This document shows positions 1 to 11,400 of a stretch of 60,000 nucleotides of DNA, piece by piece. The DNA is from Hydractinia symbiolongicarpus (lineage: Eukaryota; Cnidaria; Hydrozoa; Anthoathecata; Hydractiniidae). The notes beneath the pieces were generated by a model. The model was not told the origin of the DNA and made no database searches. It was given only the letters and a program-made list of their open reading frames with translations. Numbering within the stretch: position 1 is the first letter of the stretch; the number at the start of each line of letters is the position of its first letter. A program made the position numbers and the translations under genes. The stretch is taken from positions 9,657,001 to 9,717,000 of the forward strand of contig NC_079888.1 of assembly GCF_029227915.1 (NCBI RefSeq), in the 5' to 3' direction.

Positions 1-1956
1 CGGCAAGGTCCACAAAAGCCCGGATGGCTAGTTCACAATTTACCAGTACAGGAGCACTCTTGTACAACATTCTGACGCAAGGTTTTGCCTAAAAATTACT
101 TTTCCTGTTTGCATGTATCTCTTATCGAGCGTTCTATCGTATTAGGTAGTAGCTGCCACTTTTTTTACTACTAAAATTTTGAGCTTTTCTACACCATACA
201 TTTCACTTTCGTTTTCACAAAAAAAAATGGTTGACAACTATTAGAAATGTAAAATAGACGCTAATAAACAAAGAACAAACGATATTATACTACTAAAATT
301 AAATTTTAAAAGGAAAAAAAATAATTCATCTGATCTGTAACCTTAGCTAGCTCTAAGGTTGGTCTTGATTAGTTTTCTCTATCTAGAAGCCTGCTAAAAC
401 TAAACGTAAATGTGAGAAAGCTAGCTTCACTCAGACTCAGTGGACCCCAATGGAAATAATCCACTAACAATAGGTTTTTGTGATTTTCTGGGCTAGAAAC
501 ACTTTAAATATTTATCATTATTGTTGTTGTTAGACTAGCAAATGATTGCAAATGAAAAAAATTGTACAGTTATATAGCTATATATATGTTAAACGATAAA
601 GCTAACGATTTACACAGACATTTCAGCCTAGACCATTCCCTAATTGTGAGATTTTTCACCACAAAAGTCACCACAAATTATATAAAAATACTTTACAAAT
701 TAGGCTATTACAAATATTTTTTATTTCAATTCATAATCTGGATTTAACGAATATATTCTTATTTCAAACGCATCCAACAAAAAGTGGTAATCGAGCAAAT
801 CAGCAAGCTCTTCTGTTTCATCATTGTTCCATCTTTTTTTTAACCGCTTCTGTCAACAAATCTTCACATGCAAATCACGTTTGAATGACGCTTGAAATTG
901 TGAATTGTTGGGTCAAAATTACTTCAATGAAATCGTGCCAACATGTTCTGTATCATAGAACAATTTGGGACTGGTGCCCTAAAATGTGAAAAAAACAGAA
1001 AGTACAATATAAGCTACCAGAATCACCCAGAACCACCCAAAACCACGAAAACGCATGCATGTCCAATGTGTGGCAATCGTTTTCAATCTTTTATAATTCC
1101 ATAATTTAACGGACCAGCCGTCAACGTTCAATGGACCCCGGGTACAAACCTCGTACAGCCGACTTCCCGAAAAACGAAAAGTTTCTTTTTCAAGTCTCAA
1201 TTATAAAATGTATTTTTTTGTACAAAAAAGTTTCATAATTCCCAAATTCTTACTAAATGTCCTCCTTTTCAATTTCTTAATGTTGGCTTGGAAGGTCTTC
1301 TACCTAACATGAGTCTTTCCCTTTAAAGTCTATGGAATACACGTTCGATATGAAGTCAATTATTAACGCACTATTTACACCAGCGTTTTTTCCTAGTTTA
1401 TATTTTTTTCAAGTGACTGATAGGTTCGTGTTAATTCGGTCTGTTCCTAGGTCATTCTGACTGATTCCAGCTGGTTCTGGGTAATTCTAGGTTTGGAAAA
1501 CAATGATTGAGCAGACGGCAGGGCCTACAAAAAGCTCTTATCTTTTAAAAAAACCTGAGGCTCTCATAAAAAAGCATGTAAAATGATAGCAAAGTGTGCA
1601 TAAAAATGTACAGACATGTGAGTTAATGTTTAACATATCCTGTGAAACCCCTGACTTTTTTCAGATGAAACTTTTTTTTGGCGAGATAAACATAAATTGT
1701 TCATGATTTATCAGACACCACAAACTCGGCATAAGCCTCAATTATATAAGTCAAAAATTTTTTCCAGGGTACGAACAGATATGCTGTCCAAATAAATGCA
1801 CACGAGCATCTCTGGTTTAGTGTTACTTGTTGTTTTGTTAATTATATACATATTATAGAAAAATATTATCGATTTCTTTTTGTATGAGATTTTTCATTAA
1901 CAAACAAACCTTCGCTACGAAAAATTATTTTTAGCAGAACTATTAATAAACCCTTA

Positions 1957-2753
1957 CCCCTTTTGGGTGACTGTGAAACAGTCAGGGTAAACACCTAATT
2001 AGACGACATGACCTAATTAGGCGAGTCATTTAGTTAGGCGACATGATGTAGTTTAATTACGCTCACCGTAGTCTAACTAGGTGAACGAAAACTTTCTGTT
2101 GTAAATACGTCGAAATCATTGCGTTTCGCACTACAATTTTTATGTGAATCAAATCGCAGACAATTTTGACCAATTATCGTCTTATTTGCATCGCGCATTG
2201 ACAACTTATGGCCCAAACCTTGTGTGGCAATATTTGTTGTTTTAAATAATGGATTTCAGCCATTTACGCCACAGGAAAAAAAATATGGGGGATGAAAATG
2301 TGGTATTGTTTGACTAAGATTTTAACGTTGTTAAAACAGGATGTGAATAAAAAAGAAACGTTACAAAACAAATTGTTACCACATCCATCTTAAAAAAAAT
2401 TTGCGTTTTTTGTGAAAGAATATCTTCATTAAATTATTGCGTATTTTACTATCGTCACCTAAATAGGCAACATGTAATATTTCATTTTAACATAATTCTT
2501 ACTTGCGCGAGCATATCGAGGCACGAGTGACAATTTTGGAATCATGGTTGCATACACTACCCATTCTGAACAAAGTGTTTTTGCGATTTTTTTCTTAGGA
2601 ATGTGTGAAAAGCCATTGAATATTGTAATGTCTTAACTAGGTTACATATGGTCTAACTAGGCTAGGCTATGAGTCGCGGAAATAGGTGGTATGCCCTAAT
2701 TGGCCTACCGTAGCCTAATTAAGTGTTTAGACTGACTGTGAAAAGTTAGGGGG
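1957..2753. mobile_element. non-autonomous DNA transposon with terminal inverted repeats and TA flanks
   Basis: Both ends start CCCC and are flanked by TA (1955-1956 and 2754-2755). Reading inward from each end there is a related stretch, CAGTCAGGGTAAACACCTAA on the left and CAGTCAGTCTAAACACTTAA on the right in reverse complement, with small indels outside it. Inside the ends, short motifs of the form CTAACTAGG or CTAATTAGGCGA recur several times on both sides, as subterminal transposase-binding repeats do. No transposase frame is visible in the 797 bp, so it would move only in trans. TA target duplication suggests a Tc1/mariner-like or similar superfamily, but this is inference. Confidence 0.6.
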
Positions 2754-4546
2754 TAGCCACAAGCAACATTTTTTCACATCTAACACTGGTTTATTGCTTA
2801 TATTTATCTTATTGAGTGCACAATTCTTATTTAAAATAATGATATTTACCGATTTATGAAGTCTTGTGAAAGGTCATTTCCGAGGACCAATTTCTTTCAG
2901 AAAAAAAGTGGCAGCCACAAACCACTGGTTTTATTTGATAAAACAGGCTATCAGCTTTCAGGAAAAACATGTCTTAAAGCATGACTTTGCGTTGGAAGGC
3001 AAATATCTTCATTTTCCACCAACTTATAAAATTTTATAATCAAAACATTGCTATTCTTACTGTCTCCTCCAAACAAAAGTGAAAGTGTTCGGGTAGTCGA
3101 ATCTAGAGTTTTTGTATAGTCCAAGGCCTGCTCTACTAAAATAAAATCTTTTTAGGGGATGATCTCTACCGCAGAGGCTCAAACAACATTTATTTTTAAG
3201 GGAAATTAGAAGCACGTGCGATGGTGGCCATTATGAATCGCTTGCGGCAGAAAATTTGATAACAAATAATGGCGCATGCGCACACTTTTTTTCCTGCCGT
3301 AAATGACCGTGATGTTTGATTTGCGATCTTGACCACAGGATCTGCAGTGTATTTTGATACCACCACGAGAAAAAGGCTATCTTCGTCCCTGAGGGTTTGT
3401 TGCTTAATGTCAAAACTTAGTGCTTTACTTGTTTCACGGCGTCGGTTTCCATTATCATAAAAAATGTAACAAACAGTGTACAAAACAATCACCTTTACCA
3501 CTTTAAAGGAAACCTTTTGCACACAACAAAGTGAGACTAAAAATATTGCACAAGAAATGTTGTAGGGATAGATTTATTCTATCTCTAACTCTAATAAAAA
3601 CACCAACATTAACAAAAAGTTTTAAAGTTTTACCGCGGTTTAAAGACACCTCCCGGGCTGCTCTAAATGGTACGTTTTTAGGTCTGTAACCTAAACGCGT
3701 ACCCCTGGATGCTTTTTCTTAAATATATTCTTGTTTTTTGCAAGAAATTAAAATTTAGGCGGAATTTGGTTAAATATCGAAATGAAAATGCAAGTTTGTT
3801 GTGAAAAGATAAGAGAAAATTTGGCGTGCGCAAAAATAATTAAAAAAAAAAGAAAACTAGAAAATGGCGTAATTATTTCGTGGCGAAAAATCAGCAGCGG
3901 TAAAGCACTACACAAATTAGCACTAATGCCGTTACTGAATTGGGCAAACTAGATTTTAGTTCATAGTTGGCAGCAAAAATCGTAGTAGGGCCAGTAGTGG
4001 TCGCGAAGTAAAACGTGGGCCTTGGTCGCGAGTTGGTGTAAATAACTCAATAATACGGAATTAGGAGTTCTGACTAAAGAACAAAATAAAATCAATTAAT
4101 TAAGAGAGGCACAGAAAAGTAAAAATATTGTGAGATTATGAACTAAGTTTTCTTAGACGCAGCTGGACAGAGTACGACGACTCTATCCAACGGTCCGGGT
4201 CTTGTGGTTCCTGAACGTTATTAGGGAGCGGCATCAACGTCATCAACTAGGCAAAATATGCCCTCAGGTTGGACTCTATCACATGCTTGTCTTTATATAT
4301 CCTGCGCCCTGGCCTTTTTTTCTGCGCCTAAAAATTATTGACAAAACTAATCTTACATTTTGCAGCTAAAATATCTTTTGTTAAGAATTTTATCATAACA
4401 CGTGTGTTCTCTACCACGTTTTTATATCCCTTTCAACATAACAACATCACTTTCTACATACACTCTCCATCGTTGTTGAAATTCGCAACCACTACACATG
4501 TGAGCAAAAAAGAGCTTTATAAGGGTTTTGCTATATTCGATAAATG

Positions 4547-4577
4547 TTTTTTTTTTTTTTTTTTGGGGGGGGGGGGG
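4547..4577 (+). repeat. T18-G13 homopolymer pair
   Basis: About 18 T are followed directly by 13 G and then CTAGGAGACG. The G run could form a G-quadruplex or could mark a sequencing or assembly artefact. No gene function can be assigned. Confidence 0.9.
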
Positions 4578-5402
4578 CTAGGAGACGCAAAAGGTCCTGT
4601 GTGAATACGTTACAACGTCTGTTGTTTATACGTGACTCCTACACATGTTATTCTCGTATAAAAAACTTTAACAGGTTCTGTGATCGAGGTTGATTCGTTT
4701 TAAAGCGTCAAACTGAGATGTATTTTTTACACCATTATCTTAATTCCTATAACCTGGTAAAAAATGTTCAAATCATGGACTTTAAGACAAAACTTATTAT
4801 AAAGGACATACATACTCAAAAATCGAAATGTTTGAAATTTAAGTACAATGGTGTACGGGCACCCTTGTTGCAGATATCCAAGACAAAATCATCGCCTTTT
4901 TTAATTTCCGAAAAACTGAAATGTGAATTTCAGCAATTTGGGATTAAAAATTGGAACGTTTTTTTATTTTGAATTTTATAATGGCTCTTCTTCCTTCTTC
5001 TAATAGGCTTCTTCCTGTCTAGCTATGACGTGTATGTAATTGTTGCCGGAAGAAGAAGTTTTTTTATTTTGGTAGATTTTATATTGCATATTGTTATAAT
5101 AATTTAACATTTCTTTGGCATATCCCTCCCTTTCACTACGCAAAAAGCTTTTTACATTTACCTCTTTAAGGTGCAAAATCGAATCGCATCTCATTTTAGT
5201 CTGCTGCGTCCCCCAAAATGTTAAAAATATCTAGGGACGAGGGTCCGTTTAATTTTATCGTGTCGATGAATCTCACTTTACTTTCCACAAAAACATAAAC
5301 AAACCAGACTCCACATAATAGCATTAGCCAAGATGACAATAGACCCTTTAAAACATTAGAAACTAGTATTAAATTATTCAATAAAATAGATTTTTTTAAA
5401 TT

Positions 5403-5442
5403 ATGGATCAAGAAAATATCCATGCAAGTCGGAATGATGACG
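5403..5442 (+). CDS. proposed first coding exon of the FGD-like gene
   Basis: The ATG at 5403 has A at -3 and G at +4, and an in-frame TAA lies two codons upstream, so it is a credible start. The 13 codons (MDQENIHASRNDD plus one base) end at a perfect donor, GTAAGT at 5443. The leftover G joins the AT that opens the exon at 17168 to make GAT, continuing as DQPLAPPRR without a stop. This phase match is the main support. It requires an 11.7-kb intron, far longer than the others, so an unseen alternative first exon remains possible. Confidence 0.6.
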
Positions 5443-8400
5443 GTAAGTGGTTAGCTAAATGTGGCTTTCAGATAATTAATTTTAGTTTAGGTGGGATGGG
5501 GATAAAAATATGTACGAACTAGATTCTAACATCACAACCTGGTGTGTTTAGGGTAGTCAACAATCTAGAAAAGAGTCAGGAATTTAGTAAATTTGTCAGA
5601 GGAAACTTGGGGAATTTTGTTGTGTAGCTAAAGCTGACAGTTGTCAACTATATCTAAAGTACTGAAACTGAACATCATTCCTTTTAAATGTTTTTATTTT
5701 TGTAAATAGCAAATTTACATTACGTATGCCAGGAAAAACAGAATTTAAATTGACTCGCTACTCATTCTTTTTTTTGGATATTGGCAAGTGGTTTTACGTG
5801 GTTTTCATTTCCATTTTTTATACAATGATAATGTTTTAAAGCATAGCTACCTCTGTTGTTGCTTACCTCTTTGGACAAAATAAGCTGGTCCAAATTGACT
5901 TAAATTAGCATGCTACCAAAACTTGAAATTTTCCAAATAAGTAAGTTTCAATTAAAAATGTTGTTTAACAAAGCAGCGATAGAAATGCTTTTTTAGATGG
6001 CGTTTAAAAAATTTAAGAACGAAGAATTATTAGGGCTAGACCTCTCATAAATTTGATGCATTGATCTATTAAGACAATAACAAATAGGAATGGAGTACAT
6101 GTTTGATTGACATACCTTCCGGATGGTGAACTTCGTTAGGTTAATAGTTCACTGCCAACTGGCTTTTTATGTTTCGAGATCATTAGGTTGTACATCGTAG
6201 AAGTCGCCGGTGACATGGTTTAAAAATGCTTGTCACCATCACAGTTTAAAAAGCGACTTTTTTCAATACGATATTTAATTTTTTCGATTATTATTACGAA
6301 TCAAATGTCACCAGAGTATTTCTGCAGCCTGAATGATTTTAGTTAGTGAAAATGGCTTAACTTACTAAAGATCGAATGTAAGTATTTTGTAGTCGCAAGA
6401 AGTGGGAGTAGCTCAAACAAAACCAAAATTATTGTTGCCATATTTTCCGGTATATAACCCGCACATCGTATAACCCGCAGCTCAGCTTTTTTAGGGAAAA
6501 CTAGATGTTATCAGATAGCCTGCACCTTCGTATAACCCGCATAAAATTTCAATCAATATTCGTGTTAAGAAAAAAATCAGCGTATTTGTACTTACCCTAA
6601 TAATTTTATAAACATGCTGGAGACAGGTGGGGGACGTTTAAACTTGTGAACCCTAAACACGAGAACCAAGTGTCTGAAGTAGTGACTCTCTTCTTTATTT
6701 GTAGACATTAGTTTCAGCCAATAATAACTCTTGCTTCATGCGATTAAAAAAACAAACAAATAAAAAAAACCATGCTATCAGGTTATAAACCTGAAGTAAA
6801 ATCTCTGTTTTTTATGTATATTTGATTTGGCGTAAAAATAAACAACATAATAATTATCACAGATTGTCTGAACAGCGATGTACGGAACGTTCTTTTCTAT
6901 TGTTTCTAATAGAATTTTGTTATCTATTTATATCTCAGCAATCACAACAGTGTCATGATAAAATGAATGGCGGCAATGAGGAGGAGATAGTTTTTATTGT
7001 TTTGTAAGTAACCAAAAGTAAAAATGTGCCCGGCAGGGAAATCTTGGATCCAGTGAGAATGATGTGCACCCGAATTTTGAGTGAGTTCCCTAATTACTTC
7101 AAAATGGGTTGTCTTTCAAGTCTATCGTGTAGCTATCAGCATTTCGCCATTTTGAAAGTTTAAAGGAGCATTCCAGCACTAAATTTCAGCACTTTTCTAT
7201 GAAGCTTTATGTTCTTATATGAAAAATATTATATGAAAAAATAATGTGTATCAAGGATATGCGTCTTAGTTAAAATGCATAAAAATAAACAAAATAATGA
7301 ATTATTACAGATCGTCTGTAACAACGATGTACGGAAGATTCTTTCTCATGTTTTTATAATTTTATTATCCATTCTCATCTTACCAATCATGGTGTGCATA
7401 ATAAAATAAGCGGCAGTAATGGGGAGGACAAAGTTTCACGTGTCTTATCAATTATATTTTTTATTTTTTTCACATATTTTGTGGGCACCTGTTGTTAGCC
7501 AATATAAAAAAGAAAAGAAAGAATGAATATCATTCAAACTAAATTGTTACATTTTTTACTGTTTTTTAACAGCATTTATCAATTTAGTCCTGGGCACTAG
7601 CTTGTGAAATACATGTCAGTAACTAGTAAACATGATACCTGCCATATTGTTCTATTACCAGAAGCAAATCATTTCAATTTTCTCAATGTGATTGCAAAGA
7701 TATAAATAGATTAGAATAACATTCAACACAAAAGAAAAATTTATCTCCAGAATCGGGTTTTAGAGAGAGTGAGTAGATCTTTATAACGCAGACAACTGAA
7801 TTTCGCTCGGTATTTTTAGACTCAAATTTTTAGAAGTGACGTTGGTTTGTTTGTTTGTTCAGAAGCAAAAGAGTTCTCTTATAAGTTACGACTCCGTCGT
7901 AAGGCAATTGAAGTTCTCCCTCGTTCTGGCTATCATTTATAGCTTGTGTTGGTGCGCACTTTCCCGCAGTTGAGTTGAATATAATGCGAATCAGTTTAGA
8001 CTTGTCTGGCTCTTCGGAGTGTCAGGTCCCCGTGGCATGGTTCCAAATGGGACTGCTGATTCCATCGTAAATCAACAAAACGCCAGGGCTTAAAGTGTTA
8101 GCATGTAATCTCAATGCCAGCTTCAACTCACTATTGAACATAGAAAACTAACGAACGAAGAAAATAAATCCAACACCAACAACAAGTGCATTCTCCGCCA
8201 GTTTCTCGTTTAATTATATCGTTTGACTGTCGAGCACGCTGGCGAGTACTGTGTGAGTACAATAGCAATTGTGTTCAAGTATTTTGACGTACTCGTATGC
8301 GCATTATACTCGTCGCGTACTCGTGGAATACCCACAGAAAAAATTACTCGTTTAATACTTGTGTATAGTTCCTCGCCATCGGTACTGTATAACCCACCGG

Positions 8401-11400
8401 AAAATACGGTATTTAAAAATTTTACAACAAAATTATGTTGGCAACCTAAGTATTACGATTGGCAATTACGTCAGCAGTGCGGAATGCTGATGCTAATTTT
8501 AAGGGCTAAAAATTGAGGGATATACCCTGTCTATTATTTCCAGGAGGGGCCATGGTTTAGATGAGGAGTCCTAAAATATTTAATGCTTATTTTGAGCTAC
8601 ACAGACCCAAATGGGGTCCACACTCTATCAGACAACTTTGTGCGACATCTTCCAAATTTCTCTCACATGGCTTTGGTTAATTTAATGCTATAGTAGCATT
8701 TACTTGCCCATATTGAATTGCCATCATGGGGAATCCAACCCTGCTCTCCTGCACAAAGTGCGAGAGTTATAACCACTACACTATGGCGGCATCAAATTAC
8801 TGGAACATAGTTTCTTATACAACTGGCAAAACTCACAACTGTCACAACATCCTTCTATTATTTCAAAAATCAGTAAATTGAGCATTAATTAAAAATCTAA
8901 AAAAAACTTTATTTTTAAGCATACATAAATGGCGATGCAGTTTCAATGCTTTCTTCCTTTTTTGATCAACATTTTATGTGGAATACTACATTACAATTTT
9001 CATTTTCAGGCAAAGTTGTGAGGGTATGCTGTATTGAAGAGATGAATTATGTTTAAATTTTATCTGGTTGATTTCTATATATAACAGCTTCATACTTCAT
9101 GCAATATATATTTTCATTCCAATGGAATACCTAGCTGGCTTACTGATCAAAAGTCGAATATGATTTTTCACTACTTCAACCTCTATCTTTCTCTGTTCCT
9201 TTCCACTTTTAATGTAATGGTTGCACGCTTAATGCTTCTACTCTTAACCCCATCTCTGATATGAGGGAGGAGTTTTACTTTCGTCAACCTCTCCACCTTC
9301 TTTGTCACTCCAATTTGTGATAAATTCCTTCATCCATGCCAGACAAGAAACTATCCTGGTGTGTGCATTATCTAATTTTTTTTCCTAGAGTGTTCAAGAG
9401 GATACAGCAAGAGTAAGGTTTTCCAGTCATCAAAGCTAGATAGACATATATTAGATTCTTAAGTTCTTTCTTGGTGGGGGCATTCCATTGCAAAATGTTT
9501 TGTTGAAGAGCAAATATGGCATTTCATTACTCTACCATCACTGTCTTTTGGAATGTTGCTTCTCTTGTTTCCTCTATTTCTTTTTTCATTGTGAAAACCA
9601 CCTCTTCCTTTTCTTCTTGTTTTCTCTAAAGTATAAAAGACTCATTGTTCTACAGAAACAACTACGTAAGAGTCTTTTATAAAATCTTAAAATTTTTATG
9701 TTTTGCATTTTTTTCCTTCATATCTGCATATTCTAACTTTGCTGTGTAGTTTTTCTAATTCAAATGATAAATGGGGAGAAAAAAAGCCTGGACACTTGAA
9801 GGTAACTGCAAGTTTTATCTTTTGACTTCTCTATATTTTTTTTATATTCTGCAATAAATGTTGAAAAGCTATCACAAATTTTCTTACATATTTAAAAAAC
9901 TCCTTAAAATTCATGATAGGTTCCAGTATCATTAATCATTCGCTGCAATTCATCTTACAACTTCATGTGCCTTGCCTTTTGATGTTAAATGGACAGCTGG
10001 TTCTTGGCATCTATGCTCTTCTTTGGTAAATGCTTGCCAAACTTCTACATCATTTTCCAGGATGTATAATCATCATGTTTACCAGGATTAAAGATCAGAG
10101 TTGTTTTAATGCCACTCAGTGTACAATTTTTTGTTTTTTTTTACATTCGAAGTATGCTACTTCTAATATGGTTGTTCACCCTCTGTTATATATAGTCATA
10201 TTTTCTGTTGGCCAAAAGTGGGTTGTGCTAACCACACAATAAATCTTCAAGCTAAAAATAACAAATGCGATATATCTTTATTGAATTTCCTACAATCAAT
10301 TTTTCACTGCTAACAACTAGTAAGTTGTAATGCTGAACATGAAAAAATTTGCTCTCTGCTACAAACTATAGATGCTTTAAAATAATTTATTGTCCTGTTA
10401 TGACTTTTTTGGATCATGTATGTTAAAGGCTATTGACACATTGAAAAAAAATATCACAAAATGTTTATCAAAAACAAATTATTTAATAAAAAATAGTAAA
10501 TACATAAACTATCTGTGTGGAATGTTATTAATAAGAAATATACATAAATTTTTATTATCTTTTGTCTTCTTTTTTTCCTTTTAAAGTCATTTTTAAAGGC
10601 CCTAACTTTTAAAAAAGCAAAAAGTTGGAAATTATGTTATTGGTAACGTAGACTGAAAGGGAACCCGAGGAATAAAATAATGTTGGCCTTATACTATAGA
10701 GCTTAAAAAATTGGTAACAAGTCTTTTTAATTTTTTTAAAAATTTCTTTTTGTTCTCAAGATATTCACATTTAAGGGGAAGTTTGGTCAAAAATTATATT
10801 TTCATGATCAATAGTCATAAAAGAAAAAAACGGATACCATAATTCTTTTTAAGTGAAACCCTCTTTTTTCTGAAATAATCTGTGTTAAACACGTGTAAAA
10901 ACACCTCCGTATGTTGACCCCTTCACATTTTTACAAAGGCTGGGTCGAGTTTGAACTATGACGTTTTATAGTTCAAAAATCCAAGTTCGGTGTTAAGGGT
11001 TAGGTTACAGTACCGCTTGAATGTAACTTTACATGTACGCAAGTTTTACGACCTAATTAACGATCTCATGTCTACATAAAGAACCTTTACATATCTTTTG
11101 TTTACACACAACTTAGTTGCTTTCTATTGTTATCGTTGTGCGCAAGTCAGAATAATAAGATTTGGTGAATCCTTTTGTTATCACATGTAACATGCATGTT
11201 ATTGTTTAAAAGTGTTAAAGATCACAAAGGCCATATAAATATATTATGTTAGAACAATGAACAAATATAACACGTTAAAAGCATTTCTATCCCTCATTTT
11301 CGTTCTTAAACTTTTAAAGCAGGATAACGAAGCTTTTCTATCGCCGTTCTTCGTTCCTAAATTTTTAAAACACGATCTAACGAAGCATTTTTATCGTCGT

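Larger units (their letters stand above)
1..5402. other. intergenic region upstream of the FGD-like gene
   Basis: No reading frame here resembles a known protein and none shows a convincing run of splice-bounded coding sequence; open frames are under 110 codons and AT-rich. The region holds an inverted-repeat element (1957-2753), a weaker inverted-repeat pair near 1014 and 1497, and a T-tract followed by a G-tract at 4547-4577. The promoter of the downstream gene should lie in the last few hundred bases, but I see no clear TATA box there. Confidence 0.5.
6438..8409. mobile_element. candidate DNA transposon with CCRTATTTTCCGGT ends
   Basis: CCATATTTTCCGGT at 6438-6451 is matched, inverted, by ACCGGAAAATACGG at 8396-8409 (13 of 14). 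The left end carries three copies of a TATAACCCGC motif within about 100 bp, and one similar motif (TATAACCCACC) sits at the right end. No transposase was recognised in the 1.97 kb between them. The pairing of these particular ends is inference; they could belong to two elements of one family. Confidence 0.4.

Noticed and set aside
1-30. Translation GKVHKSPDG at the window edge, similar to the AKVHK segment of the Penelope-like reverse transcriptase
   Set aside because: A stop follows at once and no further reverse-transcriptase motif is present; too short to claim.
3196-3522. A 108-codon minus-strand open frame
   Set aside because: No recognisable domain, no splice context and biased composition; probably chance.
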